Source: DATEEW01 sp035273665
GTDB taxonomy: Bacteria > Pseudomonadota > Gammaproteobacteria > Burkholderiales > SG8-39
Assembly (NCBI GenBank): GCA_035273665.1
Contig: DATEOW010000065.1
Coordinates: 1-5,989 of the forward strand
Direction: 5' to 3'
DNA: 5,989 nucleotides
Shown here: piece by piece, positions 1-5,437 of the stretch
How positions within the stretch are numbered: position 1 is the stretch's first letter
How the letters are laid out: every line of letters begins with the position of its first letter
Made by a program: the position numbers and the translations under genes
The notes under the pieces: model-generated
Told to the model about the DNA's origin: nothing
Seen by the model: the letters and a program-made list of their open reading frames with translations, nothing else
The model's database searches: none

Positions 1-2441
1 CGAATCTGCGAGACTTTGGTACGGATCAACACGCCGCCCGTCGATACAAGAATCAGCTCGTCTTGCTCATCGGCCAACACGGCGCCGACCAGACGGCCGT
101 TGCGTTCGCTGGTCTGGATGGCGATCATGCCCTGCGTCCCACGCCCATGACGGGTGTATTCGGCGATCGGCGTCCGTTTGCCATAGCCATTTTCGGTCGC
201 GGTCAGCACCGTTTGCTGCTCGTTTTCCGCGACAAGCATGGAAATGACGCGATGATCGTCTCCAAGACGCATGCCTCGCACACCGCGGGCCGCACGGCCC
301 ATCGGCCGTACGTCGCTCTCCTCGAACCGCACCGCTTTGCCCGCGTCCGAGAACAACATGACGTCGTATTGACCGTTCGTAATGGCCGCGCCGATGAGGA
401 AATCGCCCGGTTCCAGATCGACGGCGATCAGACCTTTTTCGCGTCGGCGAGAAAAATCCGTCAGCGGTGTTTTCTTCACCGTACCGCGTGCCGTGGCCAT
501 GAAGACGTAGTGCGCTTCGTCGAATTCCTTCACAGGAAGAATCGCGCTGATGCGTTCGTCGTCTTCCAAGGGGAATAGGTTGACGATGGGTTTGCCGCGA
601 CTCGTCCGTGTCCCTTGGGGAACTTCATAGCCCCGCAGCATATAAACCTGTCCGCGGCTGGAAAAACACAAGATGTGGTCGTGAGTATTCGCGATGAACA
701 AGCGCTCGATGAAATCGTCGTCTTTCATCGCGGTGGCTTGCTTGCCGCGTCCGCCGCGCCGTTGTGCGCGGTAATCCGCCACCGGCTGCGACTTCACATA
801 ACCCGCGCGCGAGAAAGTGACCACCACGTCAGCCGGCGTAATGAGATCCTCGACATTAATGTCTTCGGTGTTGATGACGATTTCGCTACGGCGTTTGTCG
901 CCGTACTGCGCGCGCACCTGCCCCAGTTCTTCCACGATGATCGAGGTGATGCGCTCTCGCTTCGCCAGGATATCGAGCAAATCCGCGATGGTCTCGAGCA
1001 GTTCACGGTAGTCGGCGACGATCTTGTCCTGCTCAAGCCCCGTCAAGCGCTGCAATTGCATTTCAAGAATGCGCTGGGCCTGCGTGTCCGAGAGCCGATA
1101 GCCCTCCGGCGTCCAACCGAAGTGCGCGGCAAGGCCCTCCGGCTTGGTGGCTTCCGCTCCGGCGCGCGCGAGCATGTCGTCCACCAATTTAGATTTCCAA
1201 GGCTTGGCCAACAAATTCTGTTTCGCCTCGCCCGGCGTTTGCGCAGCTTTGATGAGGGCGATAATTTCGTCGACGTTCGATAACGCGACCGCCAAACCCT
1301 CCTGGATATGCGCGCGTTCGCGCGCTTTGCGCAGTTGGAAGACCGTGCGACGCGTGACCACCTCGCGGCGATGCGAGAGGAAAGCACTCAGCATCTGCTT
1401 CAAATTCATCAGACGCGGCTGTCCGTCGAGCAAGGCCACCATGTTGATGCCGAAGGTGTCTTGCAACTGCGTCTGCTTGTACAGATTGTTCAGCACGACT
1501 TCGGGCATCTCGCCGCGCTTGAGTTCGATCACCACGCGCATGCCGGACTTATCCGATTCGTCCTGGATATTCGAAATGCCGTCGATCTTCTTCTCGTTGA
1601 CGAGCTCGGCGACCTTCTCGAGCAGCGTGCGTTTGTTGACCTGATAAGGCAGCTCGTCGACGATGATTGCCTGCTTGTTGCCTTTTTCCAGATCCTCGAT
1701 GTGCGTTCGCGCCCGCATCACCACACGGCCGCGCCCGGTTCGATAGCCCTCGTGCACGCCATGCAAACCGTAGATCAGACCGGCGGTCGGGAAATCCGGG
1801 GCGGGCATGAGCTTGATGAGCTCTTCGATCCCTATTGCAGGGTTATTCAACAGCGTGAGGCAGGCATCGATGGTTTCACCGATGTTATGCGGGGGAATAT
1901 TGGTCGCCATGCCCACGGCGATCCCCGACGAGCCGTTGATGAGCAGGTTGGGAATGCGCGCAGGCAGAACGGTAGGTTCGAGTTCCTTGCCGTCGTAGTT
2001 GGGAACGAAGTCGACCGTTTCGCTATCGATATCGGCGAGCAGTTCCGAAGCGATGCGCTCGAGGCGGCACTCGGTGTACCGATAGGCCGCCGCCGAATCG
2101 CCGTCGACCGAACCGAAGTTTCCCTGCCCGTCGATGAGCATGTAGCGCATCGAAAAATCCTGGGCCATGCGCACCAGCGCTTCATAGGTGGCCGAGTCGC
2201 CGTGCGGGTGATATTTACCCAACACCTCGCCGACCACGCGCGCGCATTTCACATATGGGCGATTCCAGACATTGTTGGCTTCCTGCATGGCGAAGAGCAC
2301 ACGGCGATGTACCGGCTTCAAACCATCGCGCGCATCGGGAAGTGCGCGGCCGACAATAACGCTCATTGCGTAGTCGAGGTAAGAGCGGCGCATCTCCTCT
2401 TCGAGGCTGATCGGGATTGTTTCTTTAGCGAATTGATCCAT
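1..2441 (-). CDS. gyrA: DNA gyrase subunit A (3' end cut by window edge)
   Basis: GyrA is the DNA-cleaving and wrapping subunit of the A2B2 gyrase, which introduces negative supercoils using ATP. Reading the minus strand from 2441 gives MDQFAKETIPISLEEEMRRS, the family N-terminus, followed by about 813 codons without a stop; E. coli GyrA is 875 residues, so roughly 60 residues lie outside the window. The catalytic tyrosine is Tyr122 (codon 2076-2078, context YRYTECRL), the same number as in E. coli. The quinolone region reads HPHGDSATYEALVRMAQ with Ser83 and Glu87. The GyrA box QRRGGRG is at residues 560-566 (744-764), again matching E. coli numbering, so the C-terminal wrapping domain is a true gyrase one and not ParC. 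The winged-helix/tower and coiled-coil parts (for example VVLNNLYKQTQLQ) are intact. No Shine-Dalgarno is visible before the ATG. Transcribed divergently from the deaminase gene. Confidence 0.98.
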   Translation of the reverse strand, partial: MDQFAKETIPISLEEEMRRSYLDYAMSVIVGRALPDARDGLKPVHRRVLFAMQEANNVWNRPYVKCARVVGEVLGKYHPHGDSATYEALVRMAQDFSMRYMLIDGQGNFGSVDGDSAAAYRYTECRLERIASELLADIDSETVDFVPNYDGKELEPTVLPARIPNLLINGSSGIAVGMATNIPPHNIGETIDACLTLLNNPAIGIEELIKLMPAPDFPTAGLIYGLHGVHEGYRTGRGRVVMRARTHIEDLEKGNKQAIIVDELPYQVNKRTLLEKVAELVNEKKIDGISNIQDESDKSGMRVVIELKRGEMPEVVLNNLYKQTQLQDTFGINMVALLDGQPRLMNLKQMLSAFLSHRREVVTRRTVFQLRKARERAHIQEGLAVALSNVDEIIALIKAAQTPGEAKQNLLAKPWKSKLVDDMLARAGAEATKPEGLAAHFGWTPEGYRLSDTQAQRILEMQLQRLTGLEQDKIVADYRELLETIADLLDILAKRERITSIIVEELGQVRAQYGDKRRSEIVINTEDINVEDLITPADVVVTFSRAGYVKSQPVADYRAQRRGGRGKQATAMKDDDFIERLFIANTHDHILCFSSRGQVYMLRGYEVPQGTRTSRGKPIVNLFPLEDDERISAILPVKEFDEAHYVFMATARGTVKKTPLTDFSRRREKGLIAVDLEPGDFLIGAAITNGQYDVMLFSDAGKAVRFEESDVRPMGRAARGVRGMRLGDDHRVISMLVAENEQQTVLTATENGYGKRTPIAEYTRHGRGTQGMIAIQTSERNGRLVGAVLADEQDELILVSTGGVLIRTKVSQI

Positions 2442-2448
2442 GCTGGGA
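2438..2448. repeat. 11-bp direct repeat, copy 1 (spans gyrA ATG)
   Basis: CCATGCTGGGA here is identical to 2517-2527, with start points 79 bp apart. On the minus strand both read TCCCAGCATGG, and this copy contains the gyrA start codon. A perfect 11-mer within a short intergenic region is unusual but can arise by chance. Confidence 0.6.
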
Positions 2449-2462
2449 GAGGAGCGAGACAG

Positions 2463-2477
2463 GCCGATTAACTCGGC
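2463..2477 (-). other. small inverted repeat in gyrA leader
   Basis: GCCGA (2463-2467) and TCGGC (2473-2477) form a perfect 5-bp stem with a 5-nt loop. If gyrA starts near 2495, this hairpin lies in the mRNA leader and ends 21 nt before the ATG. It has no T-tract, so it is not a terminator. It could affect leader stability or be chance, because 5-bp arms are common in GC-rich DNA. Confidence 0.3.
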
Positions 2478-2501
2478 TCTATGCACTTTTGGAAAGGCGG
2501 A

Positions 2502-2530
2502 ATTCTAGCATTTTGCCCATGCTGGGACCA
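2502..2530 (-). promoter_or_regulatory. candidate gyrA promoter (extended -10)
   Basis: On the minus strand, TGCTAGAAT gives an extended -10: TGn followed by TAGAAT (2502-2507), five of six matches to TATAAT. At a 17-bp spacing the -35 position (2525-2530) reads TGGTCC, only three of six matches, which is typical where an extended -10 compensates. The predicted start near 2495 leaves a leader of about 54 nt before the gyrA ATG. The match is seen in the sequence; promoter activity is inferred. Confidence 0.5.
2517..2527. repeat. 11-bp direct repeat, copy 2
   Basis: The second copy of CCATGCTGGGA. On the minus strand its ATG opens a 13-codon reading frame (MGKMLEFRLSKSA, stop at 2479-2481). 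That frame overlaps the candidate gyrA -10 box, so it would be untranscribed from that promoter. The copy also overlaps a small inverted repeat, GCTGG-ga-CCAGC (2521-2532), at the gyrA -35 position. Confidence 0.6.
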
Positions 2531-2561
2531 GCTTTACCGACTGATAGGAATGTCCAGCCAG

Positions 2562-2595
2562 CGCGCTTTTGCCGCGCTTTTGCCGCGCTTTTTGC
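2562..2595 (+). repeat. tandem 11-bp repeat, three units
   Basis: The unit CGCGCTTTTGC occurs at 2562-2572 and 2573-2583, then again at 2584-2595 with one extra T (CGCGCTTTTTGC). The array ends directly at the candidate extended -10 of the deaminase gene. The period is close to one helical turn, so each copy presents the same DNA face. It could be a binding site array, replication slippage, or simply local low complexity. Confidence 0.75.
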
Positions 2596-2601
2596 TATTG
2601 T
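2593..2601 (+). promoter_or_regulatory. candidate promoter of the deaminase gene (extended -10)
   Basis: TGCTATTGT contains TGn plus TATTGT (four of six matches to TATAAT), an architecture similar to the TGCTAGAAT box of the divergent gyrA. No good -35 exists at 16-18 bp spacing; that position falls within the tandem 11-bp repeats. The predicted transcription start would fall at about 2608-2609, on or next to the ATG, implying a leaderless or nearly leaderless message. Inference only. Confidence 0.3.
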
Positions 2602-2608
2602 CCGCCCC

Positions 2609-3934
2609 ATGGAAAACATACGCGCGCCGGCCGATCTCATCATCGATGCGGCGTGGATCATCCCCATCGAACCGCAAGGCATCGTGCTGCGCGAACATAG
2701 CGTGGTCGTACGCGACGGCGCGATCCTTGCCTTGATGCCGACCAGCCGCGCTCACGAGCGTTTTGAAGCGACGGACCAGCTTCATCTGGACAAGCACGTA
2801 CTGATTCCGGGCCTCGTCAATACGCATACTCACGCAGCCATGACGCTGCTACGCGGCTACGCGGATGACTTACCGCTGATGACGTGGCTGAAAGACCATA
2901 TTTGGCCGGTCGAGGCGAAACACGTCTCGGCGCAGTTTGTTTATGACGGCACGATGCTCGCGGCGGTGGAAATGCTGCGCGGTGGTATCACTTGCGTGAA
3001 TGACATGTATTTTTTTCCGGGCGATGCCGCGCGTGCCTATGCGCGTTGCGGCATGCGTGCCTGTGTGGGCATGGTCGTTACCGAATTCGCCACCAACTAC
3101 GCAGTCGATGCCGACGATTACATCGACAAAGGGCTCGCGGTCCGCGATGAGTTCCGCGACCATCCCTTGCTGTCTTTCTGCATGGCGCCGCACTCGCCCT
3201 ATACGGTCACGGATAAAACCTTCGGTCGTCTGCTCACCATCGCAGAAGAGCTCGATCTTCCGATTCATCTGCATCTGCATGAAACCATCGAGGAGATCGA
3301 AGCAAGCATCGCCGAACACGGCATGCGTCCTTTCGAGCGCTTGCAGCAACTCGGCTTGGTATCGCCCAGGCTCATCGGCGTGCACGCCGTCCATCTAACG
3401 CCGGGGGAAATCGAAGCCTTGGCACTCAGCGGCTGCTCCATTGCACACTGCCCCACATCCAATCTCAAGCTTGCCAGCGGCTTCGCTCCCGCTGCCGCCC
3501 TGCTCGCCGCAGACGCGAATGTGGCATTGGGCACCGACGGCGCAGCCAGCAACAACCGGCTCGATATGTTCGCTGAAATGCGGATGGCCGCCGTATTGGG
3601 TAAGGCCGTCGCCAACAACGCAGCCGCCTTACCGGCGCATGAAATCCTGCGTTGCGCCACATTGCGCGGAGCACGTGCGCTGGGTCTGGACCACCTCATT
3701 GGGTCCATTGAAGTGGGTAAATCGGCTGATTTGACCGCAGTGCGCATGGACGATTTGGAAACGCTGCCTTGCTATGATCCGGCCTCGCATCTTGTGTATG
3801 TCGCTGACCGGCATCAGGTCTCCCATGTGTGGGTGGCAGGGCAATTGCATATAAGAGAAGGCAGCCCGATTGGGCTTGAAATCTCGGAGCTAGAAATTCC
3901 AGTACGCCTATGGCACAATCGCATGGCGTCCTAA
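2609..3934 (+). CDS. mtaD: Amidohydrolase, 5-methylthioadenosine/S-adenosylhomocysteine deaminase type (TRZ/ATZ family)
   Basis: A 441-residue cytosolic metal-dependent deaminase. Family members such as Thermotoga TM0936 and Pseudomonas PA3170 convert methylthioadenosine (some also S-adenosylhomocysteine or adenosine) to the inosine form plus ammonia. All expected active-site residues are visible: HxH at His73/His75 (PGLVNTHTHAAMTLLRG), His195 in PHSPY, His222 and Glu225 in HLHLHET, His259 in GVHAVHL, and Asp310 in LGTDGAASNN. The C-terminal GKSADL segment (370-375) belongs to the composite beta-sandwich of amidohydrolases. The frame is open upstream to an ATG at 2489, but 2609 gives the normal family length and begins just before the sandwich strand (ADLIIDAAWIIPI), so I chose 2609. 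There is no Shine-Dalgarno at either start. The exact substrate cannot be read from sequence; related 8-oxoguanine, chlorohydrolase or SsnA activities are less likely given the close match to the MTA/SAH subgroup. Confidence 0.85.
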   Translation: MENIRAPADLIIDAAWIIPIEPQGIVLREHSVVVRDGAILALMPTSRAHERFEATDQLHLDKHVLIPGLVNTHTHAAMTLLRGYADDLPLMTWLKDHIWPVEAKHVSAQFVYDGTMLAAVEMLRGGITCVNDMYFFPGDAARAYARCGMRACVGMVVTEFATNYAVDADDYIDKGLAVRDEFRDHPLLSFCMAPHSPYTVTDKTFGRLLTIAEELDLPIHLHLHETIEEIEASIAEHGMRPFERLQQLGLVSPRLIGVHAVHLTPGEIEALALSGCSIAHCPTSNLKLASGFAPAAALLAADANVALGTDGAASNNRLDMFAEMRMAAVLGKAVANNAAALPAHEILRCATLRGARALGLDHLIGSIEVGKSADLTAVRMDDLETLPCYDPASHLVYVADRHQVSHVWVAGQLHIREGSPIGLEISELEIPVRLWHNRMAS

Positions 3935-3962
3935 AAGCTTGTTTTGGTTCCAAGTTTTCGGC

Positions 3963-3990
3963 GTGAAATGATTGAGGCTAGCGCTTTAAT
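3963..3990 (+). promoter_or_regulatory. candidate ompA promoter
   Basis: GTGAAA (3963-3968, four of six matches to TTGACA) and TTTAAT (3985-3990, five of six to TATAAT) are separated by 16 bp. The predicted start near 3997 would leave a very short leader that still holds the Shine-Dalgarno. The 77-bp gap after the deaminase gene and the ompA-specific terminator fit an independent transcription unit. The short leader is a reason for caution. Confidence 0.35.
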
Positions 3991-3996
3991 AACTTT

Positions 3997-4005
3997 GAGG
4001 GAAGG
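3997..4005 (+). promoter_or_regulatory. ompA ribosome binding site
   Basis: GAGGGAAGG ends 6 nt before the ATG at 4012, a good purine-rich Shine-Dalgarno. It favours 4012 over the second in-frame ATG at 4018, which would be 12 nt away. It is the only strong Shine-Dalgarno in front of any of the five genes here. Confidence 0.7.
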
Positions 4006-4011
4006 CACTCT

Positions 4012-4641
4012 ATGAATATGCAAAAACAAAACGCCTGGTTTATTGCCGGGCTGCTGCTCCTCGGGTCTTTATGCACCCAGGCTGTTGCACAAGTAAAACC
4101 CCTGGCGTATGTGCAAGACCAGCGCGGCGTCGTCGTTAAAAACTCGACCGGCCTCTGCTGGCGCACCGGCTATTGGACACCCGCTCAGGCGATCGCAGAA
4201 TGCGATCCTGATCTGGTGAAAACCGCCGCCGCACCTGCACCATCGCAAGCCGCTCCAACTCCCGTCCCCGCACCTGCCGTGAAACCCTCGCAAGAGAAAA
4301 TCACCCTGGCTGCCGACGTGCTCTTCGACTTCGACAAGTACGCGCTGCGTCCTGAAGGCAAGGCTGAGTTGGATAAAGTGATCAATCAGATGAAAGGCCT
4401 GAATCTCGAGGTCATCATCGCCATCGGCCACACCGATAGCATCGGCACCGACGCGTACAACCAACGCCTATCGGTACGTCGCGCTGAATCGGTCAAATCG
4501 TACTTTGTCAGCAAAGGCGTCGACGCCAACCGCGTTTACACCGAAGGCAAAGGCGAGAAGCAGCCTGTAGCAGATAACAAGTCCCGCGACGGTCGTCAGA
4601 AAAACCGCCGTGTGGAAATCGAAGTTGTCGGCACCCGGTAA
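4012..4641 (+). CDS. ompA: RmpM-like OmpA-family periplasmic peptidoglycan-binding protein
   Basis: A 209-residue exported protein that likely ties the outer membrane to peptidoglycan. Residues 1-26 form a Sec signal peptide (K5, hydrophobic core to L20, AVA cut before Gln27); Cys21 is not in a lipobox, so a lipoprotein is unlikely. Residues 27-70 are too short for the 8-strand barrel of E. coli OmpA and carry GLCWRTGYWTPAQAIAECD, whose Cys49 and Cys64 probably form a disulfide; a similar CW...EC pattern occurs in neisserial RmpM and Bordetella OmpA. Residues 71-95 are an Ala/Pro linker. From about 96 to 207 is a complete OmpA C-terminal domain (VLFDFDKYALRPEGK, GHTDSIGTDAYNQRLS, GKGEKQPVADN, KNRRVEIEV), with the diaminopimelate-binding pair Asp142 and Arg157. 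By analogy with RmpM it may associate with porins. Its own terminator follows directly. Confidence 0.93.
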   Translation: MNMQKQNAWFIAGLLLLGSLCTQAVAQVKPLAYVQDQRGVVVKNSTGLCWRTGYWTPAQAIAECDPDLVKTAAAPAPSQAAPTPVPAPAVKPSQEKITLAADVLFDFDKYALRPEGKAELDKVINQMKGLNLEVIIAIGHTDSIGTDAYNQRLSVRRAESVKSYFVSKGVDANRVYTEGKGEKQPVADNKSRDGRQKNRRVEIEVVGTR

Positions 4642-4656
4642 TTTCGATACAGCCTT

Positions 4657-4684
4657 AAAAGCCCCGCTTCGGCGGGGCTTTTTT
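4657..4684 (+). terminator. Rho-independent terminator after ompA
   Basis: A perfect GC-rich stem GCCCCGC (4661-4667) / GCGGGGC (4672-4678), extended by AAAA/TTTT pairs, is closed by a TTCG loop (4668-4671) on a C-G pair, the very stable cUUCGg tetraloop. The T-tract covers 4679-4684. It starts 16 nt after the ompA stop and ends 29 nt before the ubiG ATG. Confidence 0.95.
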
Positions 4685-4713
4685 ATTTCTACTTTTGGTG
4701 TTTAACTCGCGCC

Positions 4714-5415
4714 ATGCGCCTAAACGTCGATCCGCAGGAATTACAGAAATTCAGCGAGCTTGCCCATCGTTGGTGGGATCCGCAAAGCGAATTCAAACCG
4801 CTGCACGAAATCAATCCGCTCCGTTTGGCTTGGATCGAAGAGAAAGCCGGCGGCCTCATGGGCAAACAGGTTCTCGATGTCGGTTGCGGCGGTGGAATTT
4901 TGAGTGAAGCGATGGTTCGGCGCGGTGCGCAAGTCAAAGGCATCGACCTCGGCGACAAAGCCCTGAAGGTGGCACAGCTACACGCGCTGGAAACGCAAAC
5001 GCAAATCGAATACGAACTCGTCTCGGCCGAATCGCTCGCGGAGAGCGAGCCCGGCGCCTATGACGTCGTCACTTGCATGGAAATGCTGGAACACGTGCCG
5101 CAGCCCGCTTCGATCGTCGAAGCCTGCGCGAGACTCGTCAAACCGAATGGGCATGTCTTCTTTTCCACCATCAATCGCAACCTCAAGGCTTATCTCTTCG
5201 CCGTCATCGGCGCCGAATACATCCTCAATCTATTGCCCAAACGCACGCACGACTACGCCAAGTTCCTCAAACCCTCCGAGTTGGGCGGCCATTGCCGAGT
5301 CGCGGGGCTGGAGTTGCGTCACATCGTCGGCATGACCTACAACCCCATCACAAAAATCTACGCATTGGGGCCGGACACCGACGTCAACTACATGATCCAC
5401 TGCGTCCGAAACTAA
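4714..5415 (+). CDS. ubiG: Ubiquinone biosynthesis O-methyltransferase UbiG
   Basis: A 233-residue class I SAM-dependent methyltransferase carrying out both O-methylations of ubiquinone synthesis (2-polyprenyl-6-hydroxyphenol and 3-demethylubiquinol). Diagnostic segments are the N-terminal FSELAHRWWDPQSEFKPLH with INPLRL, SAM motif I VLDVGCGGGILSE (residues 53-65), the acidic SAM ribose site around GIDLG (76-80), and CMEMLEHVP with Glu123, Glu126 and His127, equivalent to the metal-binding Glu141, Glu144 and His145 of E. coli. Residues about 147-170 match the amphipathic membrane-contact segment, and HDYAKFLKPSEL plus GMTYNPIT are family-typical. Length is near the E. coli 240. The ATG at 4714 is the first sensible start and lies just behind the ompA terminator, with no Shine-Dalgarno. 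It is followed after 22 nt by the HAD phosphatase gene, probably in one operon. Confidence 0.97.
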   Translation: MRLNVDPQELQKFSELAHRWWDPQSEFKPLHEINPLRLAWIEEKAGGLMGKQVLDVGCGGGILSEAMVRRGAQVKGIDLGDKALKVAQLHALETQTQIEYELVSAESLAESEPGAYDVVTCMEMLEHVPQPASIVEACARLVKPNGHVFFSTINRNLKAYLFAVIGAEYILNLLPKRTHDYAKFLKPSELGGHCRVAGLELRHIVGMTYNPITKIYALGPDTDVNYMIHCVRN

Positions 5416-5437
5416 GGGCACGCAACTGAGCGCGCCC

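Noticed and set aside
2442..2456. GGGAGAGGAG, a Shine-Dalgarno-like purine run next to the gyrA start
   Set aside because: It is on the plus strand, so it is a pyrimidine run in the gyrA message and cannot pair with 16S rRNA there. No plus-strand gene starts just downstream.
1308..2471. A 387-codon plus-strand open frame opposite gyrA, with further long open frames at 63-578 and 615-1283
   Set aside because: They lie entirely or almost entirely antisense to a well-matched gyrA. They arise from codon bias of the GC-rich minus-strand gene, and their translations (His/Arg/Asp-rich) resemble no family I know.
2479..2521. A 13-codon minus-strand frame (MGKMLEFRLSKSA) as a gyrA leader peptide
   Set aside because: It overlaps the candidate gyrA -10, so it would not be transcribed from it, and it has no run of regulatory codons or attenuator structure.
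2489..2608. A 40-codon N-terminal extension of the deaminase from the ATG at 2489
   Set aside because: The extension exceeds the family length, is not hydrophobic enough for a signal peptide, and crosses the tandem repeats and both promoter candidates. The ATG at 2609 fits better.
2870..3394. A 174-codon minus-strand open frame inside the deaminase gene
   Set aside because: It is the antisense mirror of an intact amidohydrolase with all catalytic residues; no independent start signal or recognisable domain.
3935..3960. A weak stem (CTTG/CAAG followed by TTTT) after the deaminase stop as a terminator
   Set aside because: The stem is only four paired bases plus A-T pairs with a bulge and a large loop, too weak to call.
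4031..4076. OmpA-family protein as a lipoprotein through Cys21
   Set aside because: The residues before Cys21 are Gly-Ser-Leu, with Leu at -1, which does not fit a lipobox; an AVA signal peptidase I site follows.
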